A DNA stretch of 64,000 bases from Tabrizicola sp. Its GTDB lineage: Bacteria > Pseudomonadota > Alphaproteobacteria > Rhodobacterales > Rhodobacteraceae. The position numbers and the translations under genes were made by a program. This document shows positions 50,382 through 60,139 of the stretch, piece after piece. Where the stretch lies: contig NZ_JAUCZH010000007.1 of the NCBI RefSeq assembly GCF_030373185.1, forward strand, positions 62,001 through 126,000, given 5' to 3'. Numbering within the stretch: the first letter of the stretch is position 1; the number at the start of each line of letters is the position of its first letter. Below the pieces are notes generated by a model that was not told the DNA's origin, ran no database searches, and was given only the letters and a program-made list of their open reading frames with translations.

Positions 50382-51587
50382 GTGGGTCCGCGCGTCCTTG
50401 TCATTGGGTCCTCACTGGCCGGGTTGCGCAGCGCCGAGGCGGTGCTGGCGGCACTGCCGGACGCGCGGGTCACGCTGGTAGGCGACGAGCCGCACGCGCC
50501 CTACAATCGCCCGCCCTTGTCAAAGGAGGCATTGGCCGGGCTAGTTGCGGGCGACGCAGGGCTGGACAAGCTAACCTTCCGGCACCGGCTGGACGCAGGC
50601 GCGGTAACGTGGCGGTTGGGGGCGCGGGCGATCTCTGTCGATGCGGCGAACCGTGCCGTTCGGCTGGGCGATGGCGAGGCGCTGCCCTATGACTGGCTGA
50701 TCGCCGCGTCGGGCCTGCGGCCCCGACGGCTGGCCTTTCCGGGGGGCGAGGCGCGGCATGTGCTGCGCGGCATTGACGATGCCCGGCAGCTGGCGGCAGC
50801 GATACGCCCCGGCGCGCGGATGCTTGTGGTCGGTGCCGGGTTCATCGGTTGTGAACTGGCCGCAACGGCGATGAAGCTGGGCCTTTCCGCAAGCGTGATC
50901 GAGCCGGCAGCACAGCCGATGCTGGCGGCTCTGGGGCCAGATGTGGCTGCGGCGATGGCCGGTTTTCATCGGGCGCGAGGGGTGGATCTGCGCTGCGGCC
51001 TATCGGTCACCGGGGATGAGAACGGCGCGCTGATCTTGTCGGACGGCAGCCGGATCGACGGGGATCTGACGGTCGAGTCGGTGGGATCGGTGCCGAATGT
51101 CGAATGGCTATCCGGCGCCGGGCTGGATCTGACGAATGGTGTCTTGTGTGATGCCACGCTGACCGCACTGGGCAGCGACCGCATCCTTGCCGTGGGCGAC
51201 GTGGCGCGCTTTCCGAACGCGCTGTTCGACGCCACGCCACGCCGTGTGGAACATTGGTCGATCCCCGGTCTGACCGCCAGACGCGCTGCCGAAACCATCG
51301 CGGCGCGAACCGCCGGGGCAGAACCGCCAGCGCGCTTTGCCCCGCTGCCCGGCTTTTGGAGTGATCAGCACGGGCTGCGGCTGCAAAGCTTTGGCGCGCC
51401 CGGTCTGGGCGACGAAATTCGGGTGCTGGAAGGCGAGTTGGCCGCCGTTGGCCAATCACCCTGTCTGGTCGAATACCGCCGCGCAGGGCGGCCCGTCGGC
51501 ATCCTTGGCCTTGGTGCTGCACCCGCTGCACTGGCGCAGCACCGCGCGCGCCTTGATCGCGTCTTGAATGAAGCAGTGGCGGCATGA
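50382..51587 (+). CDS. NAD(P)H:ferredoxin reductase (FAD)
   Basis: GTG start; VIGSSLAGLRSAEAV, PYNRPPLSKEAL, LVVGAGFIGCELAATAMKLG, ILAVGDVARFPN. Confidence 0.93.
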   Translation: MGPRVLVIGSSLAGLRSAEAVLAALPDARVTLVGDEPHAPYNRPPLSKEALAGLVAGDAGLDKLTFRHRLDAGAVTWRLGARAISVDAANRAVRLGDGEALPYDWLIAASGLRPRRLAFPGGEARHVLRGIDDARQLAAAIRPGARMLVVGAGFIGCELAATAMKLGLSASVIEPAAQPMLAALGPDVAAAMAGFHRARGVDLRCGLSVTGDENGALILSDGSRIDGDLTVESVGSVPNVEWLSGAGLDLTNGVLCDATLTALGSDRILAVGDVARFPNALFDATPRRVEHWSIPGLTARRAAETIAARTAGAEPPARFAPLPGFWSDQHGLRLQSFGAPGLGDEIRVLEGELAAVGQSPCLVEYRRAGRPVGILGLGAAPAALAQHRARLDRVLNEAVAA

Positions 51588-52924
51588 ACCGCACCGAAAG
51601 GGAGAGTGTGATGACGGACCTGAAGGACGCTCTGGACCGGCTTGGCGCCGAGGTTGTGCATGTGGGGCAGTTCGACCTTGCCTCGGTCTTCCGCGAGCGC
51701 CGCCTGCGCCGGGCACAGTTCGTGCAATGGGCCGAAGACCCGCGCTTTGCCAATGTGATCGCGCATTGGGACATCGCCGACAGTCTGTTCGGCGGCAACC
51801 GGTTCTACACCGAAACGGTGGAAATCGACTCTTCATCGATCCGGCGCAACCCCAGCGAGCCGGGCGCGGTAACGATGATCGCGGAATTGTCCGGCGATGC
51901 AAAAGAGCTGATGCCGCGCCAGGTGCTGCGCCGCCAGATCGAGCGGGCGGCGAAGATGGGGTTCAAGGTGGATGCCGCCTTTGAATTCGAAGTGATCCTG
52001 CTGGACGAAGACGCGCAATCGGTGCGGGCCAAGGGATTTGAAGGCCTGCAGAAATTCGCCCCCGACAACAAATGCTGGTCCGGCACCACGGCCAATGCCG
52101 AAGCCGCCTTCATTGCCGCGTTCGAGGCCGAAGTGCTGGGCCACGACATTGCGCTGCACGGCCTTGGCGTCGAATTGGGGCCGGGCTGTCTGGAAGGCAC
52201 GCTGGCCGCGACCGAAGGGCTGCGCGCGGCGGATGATGCGGCGTTCTTCCGTCTGGCCGCAAGGTCCTTTGCCCGCAAGCACGGCAAGACCGCCAGCTTC
52301 ATGCCCTATCTGGGTGCGGAATATCCCGGCATCGGCGGCCATTGCTGCCTGTCCTTGCGCGATGCGAAAACCGGCAAGAACCTGTTCTCCAGCCCTGATG
52401 GCAAGACCAATGCGCTGGCCGGCCAGTTCATCGCCGGCATGATGGAGATCGTGCCGCAAGCCTTCGCCATGTGTACCAGCACGGTGAACGCCTATCGCCG
52501 TCTGGCTCCGGGCAGTTGGGCGCCGAAATCGCTGACTTGGGCGGAGCATCCCTTTACCGTGGCGGTGCGGTCCGCGCCGCATGCGGGGCCGTCGGCGCGG
52601 CTGGAATTCCGGGTGCCGCCCGCCGATTGCAACACCTATCTGACGCTGGCGATGATGCTGGGTGCCGGGCTGGACGGGATTGAGCGCAATCTGCCCGCCC
52701 CGGCTGCCACCCTGTCCGGTGGGCCGGACCATGTGCCCGAAGGCGCCCAGCGCTTTCCCCGCGACCTTGCCGATGCCGCCGACCGGATGGCCGACAGCGC
52801 CACCGTCCGCCGCATCTGGGGCGATGCCTTTACCGACAATTTCGTGGCCGCCTGCCGCGCCGAATACGCCAGCCTCGCCAAAGCGGTCAGCGCCGAAGAG
52901 CGCGCCCGCTACCTTGAGGCCTAA
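51584..52924 (+). CDS. Glutamine-synthetase-like ligase 1, divergent active site
   Basis: GS catalytic fold features (FEFEVILLDE, STVNAYRRLAPGSWAPKSLTWAEH, RLEFRVPPADCNTYLTLAMMLGAGLDGIE). Confidence 0.88.
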   Translation: MNRTERESVMTDLKDALDRLGAEVVHVGQFDLASVFRERRLRRAQFVQWAEDPRFANVIAHWDIADSLFGGNRFYTETVEIDSSSIRRNPSEPGAVTMIAELSGDAKELMPRQVLRRQIERAAKMGFKVDAAFEFEVILLDEDAQSVRAKGFEGLQKFAPDNKCWSGTTANAEAAFIAAFEAEVLGHDIALHGLGVELGPGCLEGTLAATEGLRAADDAAFFRLAARSFARKHGKTASFMPYLGAEYPGIGGHCCLSLRDAKTGKNLFSSPDGKTNALAGQFIAGMMEIVPQAFAMCTSTVNAYRRLAPGSWAPKSLTWAEHPFTVAVRSAPHAGPSARLEFRVPPADCNTYLTLAMMLGAGLDGIERNLPAPAATLSGGPDHVPEGAQRFPRDLADAADRMADSATVRRIWGDAFTDNFVAACRAEYASLAKAVSAEERARYLEA

Positions 52925-52945
52925 GAGACAACAGGGAGAAAAACA

Positions 52946-54424
52946 GTGCATACCGACACCGACTATCACCGCGATATCGAAGCCCCCGGCCGGGCTGAAC
53001 TGGTCAATCGCGTGCGTCAGAAGATCGACGCCATGGGGATCGACTATATCTATTACCAATACATCTCGATCACCGGACGGGTGATGGGCAAGGCCGCCCC
53101 GGCGCGCCACTGGGAGACGCAGGCCCGCAAGGGGGTGCAGACCTGGATGGGCGGCGTGGCCAACGTAACGCCGGATTTCAAGGGCAATCTGATCGGTTTC
53201 GATTCCAACGCGATGGAATGCATCGCGCTGCCGGACCCCGATACGTTTTGCCAATTGCCTTGGGACAAGCGGATCGCCCGTGTCTTTTGCACGCTGTATT
53301 ACAGCCTTGAAGACTACACCTCTCCCGGCCAGTATTACGAACATGATACGCGCGGAAACCTGAAGCGGTTCGACCAGCAGTTCCGGGCCGATCACAACGG
53401 CCTGCACCTGCGGGTTGGGCTGGAACCGGAAATGGTCTGGCTGACGCCCAAGGATGGCGAAGTGCGCCCCTATGACGGCATCACCGAGCCTTTCGCCTAT
53501 CACATCGGCCAGTTTGAAAACGCCCGCGAGGTCTGGAAACAGGTGTCAGACTATGCGCTGGCCATGGGTCTGGACATGATTCAGGGCGATTGCGAAGACG
53601 CCCCCGGCCAGATCGAGCTGAACTACCAGTTCGACGACGCCCTGCCCACCTGTGACCGGATGACGACCTATCGCCAGATCTGCGCCGAAGTGGCCCGCCA
53701 GCGGGGCCTGATCGCCTGTTTCATGGCCAAGCCCTTCATGGGCTATGCCGCCAACGGGTGCCATCACAACTGTTCTGTCTGGACCGGCGGATCGCGCGAG
53801 ATGCAGCAGCTGGTGCCCGGCGACTTGCCGGGGATGGAAGAGCTGTTCCACTATTCCAAAGGCGGCGTGAACGAATTTGAGAACAAGGACGGCGGCTGGT
53901 TGCCGACAGAACTGGGCCACCATATTCTGGGTGGCAGCCTGAAACACATTGACGCGCTGACCTGCCTTGGGGCCTCTACCGTCAACAGTTATCGGCGGTT
54001 CAACGATTATGGCCTCTGGGCACCGATCGGGGCCAACTGGGGATTGCAGAACCGCAGTTGCACCATCCGCATCTCTTCGCCCGACCGGTTCGAATTCCGG
54101 GCAGTAGACAGCATGGTCAACCCGCACCTGTTCTGCGGCGCGCTGCTGAAGGCGATGGATGACGGCATCAAGAATAAGATTGACCCCGGCCCCCCCGAAA
54201 CGCGCAATGTTACCACGGTTTGGCAAGCTGGCGAGCCGGTAAAGCTGATTCCCTTGAACCTGCATGATGCGCTGGAGGCCCTGAAGAGGGACGAGGTGGT
54301 CAAATCAGCGCTTCCCGGACGGCTTTATGAGGTGTTCGATGACTACAAGCGCGATGAATGGACCCGGTTCCTGCGCGAAGTCACCAACTGGGACGTCGAG
54401 CGCTATCTGCATTGCGTGCCGTAA
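52946..54424 (+). CDS. Glutamine-synthetase-like ligase 2 (gamma-glutamylamide synthetase / GlnT-like)
   Basis: GTG start with AGGGAG; GLEPEMVWLTP, GDCEDAPGQIELNYQF, GYAANGCHHNCSVW, STVNSYRRFNDYGLWAPIGANWG. Confidence 0.9.
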   Translation: MHTDTDYHRDIEAPGRAELVNRVRQKIDAMGIDYIYYQYISITGRVMGKAAPARHWETQARKGVQTWMGGVANVTPDFKGNLIGFDSNAMECIALPDPDTFCQLPWDKRIARVFCTLYYSLEDYTSPGQYYEHDTRGNLKRFDQQFRADHNGLHLRVGLEPEMVWLTPKDGEVRPYDGITEPFAYHIGQFENAREVWKQVSDYALAMGLDMIQGDCEDAPGQIELNYQFDDALPTCDRMTTYRQICAEVARQRGLIACFMAKPFMGYAANGCHHNCSVWTGGSREMQQLVPGDLPGMEELFHYSKGGVNEFENKDGGWLPTELGHHILGGSLKHIDALTCLGASTVNSYRRFNDYGLWAPIGANWGLQNRSCTIRISSPDRFEFRAVDSMVNPHLFCGALLKAMDDGIKNKIDPGPPETRNVTTVWQAGEPVKLIPLNLHDALEALKRDEVVKSALPGRLYEVFDDYKRDEWTRFLREVTNWDVERYLHCVP

Positions 54425-54457
54425 CAGCCCGCACCGGGCGACAGAAAAGGAGACGAC

Positions 54458-55645
54458 GTGACGCGAACACCCCCCCCCTTCCCGTTCAAGTCGGGCCGGA
54501 TGGTCGATGTCTTGTCATCCGATGGCAGTTTCGTGTCCATGGATGACGCTCAGGCCGCACGTCTTGGGGGCGCGGATCTGGTGGGTCAGCCTTGGGCGCG
54601 GGTCTACACGCTTGAGGCGCGCGAACGTATCGCGGCGCAATTCTCCCTTCTGTCGCCGCTGCCGAGGGTTCTTCCGCTGACCCTGCGGGCGGCAGATGGC
54701 ACGCTGGTGCCCACCACGGCGGTGGCCGAGCTTTTTGACAATCCCGGGCGCGGGCTTTGCCTGCGCCTGTGCAAATGGCCTGCGGGCAGCGATCTGGATG
54801 ATGTGGCCACCCTGGCCGAAGCGAACGAGGTTCTGTCGGGCATCGTCGCGGCATCGGCCGATGCCGGGTGGTGCATGGAATGGGCCGATCCGGTGGATCT
54901 GTCCGCGCCCGAGCATGAGATCGTCCGTCAGGTGTTCGAGAACGGCCCGCGCTGGCGGTTCTGCAATGACGCCATGGCGCGACTTTATCGCACACCGCCG
55001 GGCGCGGATTTCAATGATCGTCCGGTAGCCGAAACCTTTCCCCGCACGCCGGAAAACGAGGATTTCATCCGCCGCCTGATCCGCGCGGATTTCGACATGA
55101 ACGGGTCGCCGTCGCGCGATCTGCGGTATGACGGGCTGTTCATCGACGTGGAAAACGATGTCCGTGGGCATATTCGCGGCAATCGGTTGTTCCGCATGTG
55201 GGGCACGGTCCGCGATGTATCAAAACACATCCGCCGCGAGACCGAACTGCGCGATGAGATTGCCTTTTTGCAGGTGGTGCTGGCCGCCCTTCCCGACCCG
55301 GTGCTGGTGCTGGACAGCGAAGGAAGCATGGTCTTTGCCAACATGGCCGCCGAGGCACTGTTCGAAACCCCTTCAGACCGGCTGAGCCTGCGACGCTTTG
55401 ACGATCTGATCGAAGTGGCAGGATCCTTGGCGGGGCTTTTTGCCGATGCGCGCGTGTCCGCCGTCTCCACCGCCCGAGAGCCTTTTGTCGCGCAAGTGCG
55501 GCTTCCCGGCGGCAGGGTGAAGGTCGAAGGAACGGCCCAGACCTTTGGGATGCGGGGCGATACCCTGCTGGCCGTTTGTCTGCGCCATGTGCCGCGCGCG
55601 GTGGAACGCGGTGCCCGCCTTTCTGCGATTGTGGGGGGCGGATGA
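54458..55645 (+). CDS. Multi-PAS-like sensory protein without recognizable effector domain
   Basis: GTG start; PAS-like segments including RDEIAFLQVVLAALPDPVLVLDSEGSMVFANMAAEALFE; ATGA overlap with next gene. Confidence 0.7.
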   Translation: MTRTPPPFPFKSGRMVDVLSSDGSFVSMDDAQAARLGGADLVGQPWARVYTLEARERIAAQFSLLSPLPRVLPLTLRAADGTLVPTTAVAELFDNPGRGLCLRLCKWPAGSDLDDVATLAEANEVLSGIVAASADAGWCMEWADPVDLSAPEHEIVRQVFENGPRWRFCNDAMARLYRTPPGADFNDRPVAETFPRTPENEDFIRRLIRADFDMNGSPSRDLRYDGLFIDVENDVRGHIRGNRLFRMWGTVRDVSKHIRRETELRDEIAFLQVVLAALPDPVLVLDSEGSMVFANMAAEALFETPSDRLSLRRFDDLIEVAGSLAGLFADARVSAVSTAREPFVAQVRLPGGRVKVEGTAQTFGMRGDTLLAVCLRHVPRAVERGARLSAIVGGG

Positions 55646-57027
55646 GCATGTCACGCCCCCCACAAGCCCTTGACGGCGCCTCGGCCGCCGAGCGTGACCG
55701 GGCGCGGCTTTTGCTGGCAGCGTTTGATGCGTCGCCCGATGGAATCGTGGTGCTGGATCCTGCCGCCCGCGTCGTGCAGATGAACCGCGAAGCTGCAGCG
55801 ATTGCGGGTCTGTCCGCCAAGGGCGTGATCGGCCGGCCGTTGCCCGAGGCGGCCCCCGACAGCCCGCTGAACTGGACGCCTGTTCTGGAGATGCTGGCCG
55901 AGGCGCGCACCGGCGAGGTTATCATCCGGTCCGAAACCATCGGATCAATCTTTGTCACCCTGCGCCGTGTGGCAGAGGTGCCCGGCGCGGTCGTCATCAC
56001 CCTGCGCGATCTTGCGGTGCTGGATCATGCCCGGCGCATGGCTTCGGGGCAGCGCGATCCGGCCAGCTTCACCTCTACGGTCGAACGGCGCTTGCGGCCC
56101 GACTTCTCGCGCCAGCGCCAGCTGTCCCCCTATCTTGACCGGATCATCGCGCGTGGCGAGCGGGCGCTTTTGCAAGGCGCGCGCGTCATCATCACCGGTG
56201 AAAGCGGCGTGGGCAAAACCGAAATCGCCCGCCATCTGCACAGTTTCGTGGCCAATGCGACGGATCCATTTGTGGCCGTCAACTGCGCGGCCATTCCCGA
56301 AAGCCTCTTTGAGACCGAATTTTTCGGCTATGAGAAGGGCGCCTTCACGGGGGCGTCGACCGATGGCAAGAAGGGCCTGATCGAAGCCGCCGAAGGGGGC
56401 ACGCTGTTCCTGGACGAGATCGGCGAAATCCCCTTGACCATGCAAGCCAAGCTTCTGAGCTTTCTGGAAGACGGTCTTTTTCTGCGGGTGGGTTCCACCA
56501 AGCCGCGCCGGGTGAACATGCGCTTTATCTCGGCCACCAACCGCGACCTGCTGCAAATGTCGGAAGACCGCAGCTTTCGCGAGGATCTGTATTACCGGCT
56601 GGCCGTTGTGAACATGCCGATCAAGCCGCTGCGCGAGATGCCGGAACTGCTGGAACATCTGATCGAGCGGTTCCTGACGGCTATCAATCAACGCCGGACA
56701 ACACCGCTGCAAATCTCCGACAGTCTGATGCAGCGGCTGAAGGCCTATCGCTATCCGGGCAATATTCGCGAGCTGGCCAACCTTCTGCAACAGATCAGCG
56801 TTCTGGGCGATCACGAACAGGATTTGCCGCGCCGGCTGCAAAATCCGGTGCAGGTCGCAGATCCGGGCGCGGGCGGGGCGGGTACTCTGCGCGAGCGCAT
56901 TGCCGCCGTCGAGTCAAACATCATCGCTGCCGCAATCAAGGAGCATGGCAGCAAACGCAAGGCCGCGACGGCCCTCGGCGTCGATATCGGAACGATCGTA
57001 AGAAAGACCAAACGAAAAGAGCCCTGA
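55642..57027 (+). CDS. Sigma54-dependent activator: PAS, AAA+, HTH
   Basis: AAFDASPDGIVVLDPAARVVQMNREAAAI (PAS), GESGVGKTEIA, KGAFTGAS, GGTLFLDEIGE, RYPGNIRELANLL, AAIKEHGSKRKAATALGVDIGTIVRKTK. Confidence 0.93.
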   Translation: MSMSRPPQALDGASAAERDRARLLLAAFDASPDGIVVLDPAARVVQMNREAAAIAGLSAKGVIGRPLPEAAPDSPLNWTPVLEMLAEARTGEVIIRSETIGSIFVTLRRVAEVPGAVVITLRDLAVLDHARRMASGQRDPASFTSTVERRLRPDFSRQRQLSPYLDRIIARGERALLQGARVIITGESGVGKTEIARHLHSFVANATDPFVAVNCAAIPESLFETEFFGYEKGAFTGASTDGKKGLIEAAEGGTLFLDEIGEIPLTMQAKLLSFLEDGLFLRVGSTKPRRVNMRFISATNRDLLQMSEDRSFREDLYYRLAVVNMPIKPLREMPELLEHLIERFLTAINQRRTTPLQISDSLMQRLKAYRYPGNIRELANLLQQISVLGDHEQDLPRRLQNPVQVADPGAGGAGTLRERIAAVESNIIAAAIKEHGSKRKAATALGVDIGTIVRKTKRKEP

Positions 57028-57061
57028 ATGGGCCGGGCCTCAACCAACAAAGGAGAACACC

Positions 57062-58099
57062 ATGAAAAGAACATTGACCGCCACCCTTGCCCTGTCCTTG
57101 GCCGCAGGCCCCGTCTGGGCCGAAGGCACCGTGAACGTGCTGACCTGGGAGGGGTATACCGACGCATCCTTCATCGCCAAATTCGAAGAAGACAGCGGCT
57201 GCAAGGTCAGCGCCACCTATGTGGGCTCGAACGACGATTTTGCACCCAAGTTGATGTCTGGCGGCGGCGTCTATGACCTTATCACCCCATCCATCGACAC
57301 CACCGCGCTGATGATCGATCTGGGCGTGGTCGAGCCGCTGGACACGGCCGCCCTTGCCGGCTGGAATGACATCTATCCCAAGTTCCTTGCGCTGGAGGGC
57401 ATCCAGCGGGACGGGGCCTATTACGGGATGCCCTACAGTTGGGGCGCGATTGCCTTCATGTATCGCAAGGATGCCTTCACCACCCCGCCCACCTCGATCG
57501 CGGATCTGTGGAACCCCGAGCTGGCTGGCAAGATCTCGCTTTGGGATGACAAAAGCGCGATCTATGTCGCCGCGCGCAAGAATGGCGATATGGATATCTA
57601 CAACCTGACCGACGCGCAGATCGAAAACGCCAAGGCAGCACTTGTGGAACAAAAGCCGCTGGTTCGGAAATACTGGGCCACTGCCGGAGAGCTGGTTGAT
57701 CTGTACAAGGCGGGAGAGGTTGTCATCTCGAACACCTGGGCGGGCTATCAGTCCAGTCTGCTGGCGGCCGAGGGCATCGAGGTGGTGGAGTTCATCCCGA
57801 CCGAAGGCGCCGAGGGCTGGATGGACGCATGGATGGTGGTGAAGGAAACGCCAAACAAGGAATGCGCCTATAAGTTCCTGAACATGCAATTGTCCGAACA
57901 GGGGCAATGCGGCGTGGCCAATGTGAACGGCTATTCGGCGGTCAATGCGGCGGCGGCCAAGGCCTGCATGTCGCCCGAACAGTTTGCCGCCCTGCATCAG
58001 GATGATCCCGACTATCTGGACAGCCTGTTCATCTGGACCCCGCTTGGCGAACGGTTCGAAGCCTATACCAACGCCTGGAACGCCGTGAAGGCGCAATAG
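57062..58099 (+). CDS. ABC transporter substrate-binding protein (PotD-like)
   Basis: Signal peptide; VNVLTWEGYTDASFIAKFEEDSGCKV; PYSWGAIAFMYRKDAF. Confidence 0.93.
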   Translation: MKRTLTATLALSLAAGPVWAEGTVNVLTWEGYTDASFIAKFEEDSGCKVSATYVGSNDDFAPKLMSGGGVYDLITPSIDTTALMIDLGVVEPLDTAALAGWNDIYPKFLALEGIQRDGAYYGMPYSWGAIAFMYRKDAFTTPPTSIADLWNPELAGKISLWDDKSAIYVAARKNGDMDIYNLTDAQIENAKAALVEQKPLVRKYWATAGELVDLYKAGEVVISNTWAGYQSSLLAAEGIEVVEFIPTEGAEGWMDAWMVVKETPNKECAYKFLNMQLSEQGQCGVANVNGYSAVNAAAAKACMSPEQFAALHQDDPDYLDSLFIWTPLGERFEAYTNAWNAVKAQ

Positions 58100-58112
58100 G
58101 CCGGCAAGACCG

Positions 58113-58146
58113 GGCGGCGGCGGCCCGAATGTGGCACGCCGCCGCC
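58113..58146 (+). terminator. Intercistronic GC hairpin after the SBP gene
   Basis: GGCGGCGGC-16 nt-GCCGCCGCC, perfect 9-bp stem in the only large gap (78 bp) of the operon. Confidence 0.6.
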
Positions 58147-58177
58147 ATCACGACCGACAATTGGGGAACAGGCCGAC

Positions 58178-59275
58178 ATGGCAGCGATCATTGAGCTTCG
58201 GGGGCTCTCGAAGCATTATTCGAAAACCATCATCGGCGTCGACGATGTCTCGCTGTCTGTCGAAGATGGCGAGTTTGTCACCCTGCTGGGGCCTTCGGGT
58301 TGTGGCAAATCCACGTTGCTGCGGATGATCGGCGGCTTTGAAGAACCGACGCAAGGCACGATCCATCTGGCAGGTCGCGACGTGACATGGGAGCCGCCCT
58401 ACCGCCGCGAGGTGAATATGGTGTTTCAGGACTACGCCCTGTTTCCGCACATGACCGTGGGCCAGAACATCGCCTATGGCCTGAAGATGGCCGGTGCCGA
58501 CCGTAAATCCGCGCGCGCCAAGGCCCTTGAGGCGCTGGAGCTTGTGGGGCTGCCCGACAAGGTTGACCAGCGGCCGGACCAGCTTTCTGGGGGGCAGCGC
58601 CAGCGCATCGCGCTTGCCCGGGCGATCGTGCGCAGACCCAAAGTGTTGCTTTTGGACGAGCCGCTGTCAGCGCTGGATGCGCGGATGCGCGACCAGATGC
58701 GGATCGAGCTGAAACATCTGCACGAAAAGGTTGGCATCACTTTCATTATGGTCACCCATGATCAGGAAGAGGCGCTGACCATGTCAGACCGCATCGTAGT
58801 GATGGAGAACGGCCGCGTCGCGCAGGATGGGCAGCCGCAAGATATCTATGATCGCCCGATCTCTCCCTATGTTGCCAACTTTATCGGCACGACGAATTTC
58901 CTGCCTGCCACGGTGACCGATGTGCAGGCGGACCGCGCCACCTTTAACTGCGCCGGGGCGCGGCTGGAGGTGCTGACAGACACACCGCCGCAATCGGGCG
59001 CACGGGTGACGCTGGGCTTTCGCCCGGAAAAGACCCGCCTGCTGGCCGAGGGCGAGACCGCGCCCAACATGCTTGAGGGCAAGATTTCCGAAGTCATTTA
59101 TTATGGTCTTGGCTTGCGCACGGCAATCACGCTGCCCGATGGCGGCAGCCTGTTCATCGACACTTTGCTGACCGATACCCTGCGGCGCAGCGCCATTCCC
59201 AAGACCGGAGCCCCTGCCCGCGCCGCGGTAGAGCCGTGCAACATCTTTGTCTTTGCCGGCGAGGTGCAGGCATGA
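58178..59275 (+). CDS. ABC transporter ATP-binding protein (PotA-like)
   Basis: LLGPSGCGKSTLLRMIGGFEEP, LSGGQRQRIALARAIVRRPKVLLLDEPLSALDARMR. Confidence 0.95.
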   Translation: MAAIIELRGLSKHYSKTIIGVDDVSLSVEDGEFVTLLGPSGCGKSTLLRMIGGFEEPTQGTIHLAGRDVTWEPPYRREVNMVFQDYALFPHMTVGQNIAYGLKMAGADRKSARAKALEALELVGLPDKVDQRPDQLSGGQRQRIALARAIVRRPKVLLLDEPLSALDARMRDQMRIELKHLHEKVGITFIMVTHDQEEALTMSDRIVVMENGRVAQDGQPQDIYDRPISPYVANFIGTTNFLPATVTDVQADRATFNCAGARLEVLTDTPPQSGARVTLGFRPEKTRLLAEGETAPNMLEGKISEVIYYGLGLRTAITLPDGGSLFIDTLLTDTLRRSAIPKTGAPARAAVEPCNIFVFAGEVQA

Positions 59276-60138
59276 CCTTGCTGCGCCGTCACCTTGCAGG
59301 TGTGCTGGTTCTGGGCATTCCCCTGGCTTGGATCGTGATCTTCATGCTGGTGCCCTATGCGATCATCGGCACCTACAGCTTCTGGACCAAGACCTACCCG
59401 ACCTTCCAGCCAGACTTCCAGTTCGGCAATTACGCTACCCTGTTCACCGATCCGCAATATCTGCAGGTTCTTCTGCGCACGCTGAAGATCAGCGCGCTGG
59501 TGTCGGTGGCATCGCTGGCGCTGGCCTATCCCTTTGCTTATTGGCTGGTGTTCCGCTGCCGCTCGGCCGGGGTGCGGACATGGCTTTATATGGCCGTCAT
59601 CGCGCCCTTGTGGGTCAGCTATCTGCTGCGCGCCTATATCTGGAAGACCATCCTTGGCACCGAAGGCATCCTGAATTCGTTCCTGATGTGGGCCGGGTTC
59701 ACCGACGCGCCGTCTGACATCTTTCTGTATAACCAATTCGCGATGATCCTGACGCTGACCTATATCTTCATCCCGTTCATGGTGATGCCGATCTATACCG
59801 CGCTGGAGCGTATTCCGCCGAACCTTGCCGAAGCCTCGGCCGATCTAGGCCAGACCCCGTGGCAAACCTTTCGCAAGGTCACACTTCCCCTGTCCACACC
59901 CGGCATCGCGGCCGGGTTCACCCTGACGTTCTGCCTGTCGTTCGGCGATTTCATCGCCCCGTTTCTGGTGGGCGGGCCGGACGGCAACCTGATTGCCGGC
60001 GTGATCCAGACGCAGTTCGGCTCGGCACTGAACTGGCCGCTGGGGTCTGCCCTGTCCATCGTGATGCTGGTGATCGTGCTGTCGATCGTCTCGCTTTCAG
60101 ACCGGCTGGAACGGTCGTCCCGGATAGGAGCACATTAG
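59272..60138 (+). CDS. ABC transporter permease (PotB-like)
   Basis: Six-TM permease with EASADLGQTPWQTFRKVTLPLSTPGI EAA loop. Confidence 0.93.
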   Translation: MTLLRRHLAGVLVLGIPLAWIVIFMLVPYAIIGTYSFWTKTYPTFQPDFQFGNYATLFTDPQYLQVLLRTLKISALVSVASLALAYPFAYWLVFRCRSAGVRTWLYMAVIAPLWVSYLLRAYIWKTILGTEGILNSFLMWAGFTDAPSDIFLYNQFAMILTLTYIFIPFMVMPIYTALERIPPNLAEASADLGQTPWQTFRKVTLPLSTPGIAAGFTLTFCLSFGDFIAPFLVGGPDGNLIAGVIQTQFGSALNWPLGSALSIVMLVIVLSIVSLSDRLERSSRIGAH

Positions 60139-60139
60139 G

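Noticed and set aside
51833-53503. 556-aa minus-strand ORF
   Set aside because: Antisense to the two GS-like genes; no coherent protein features.
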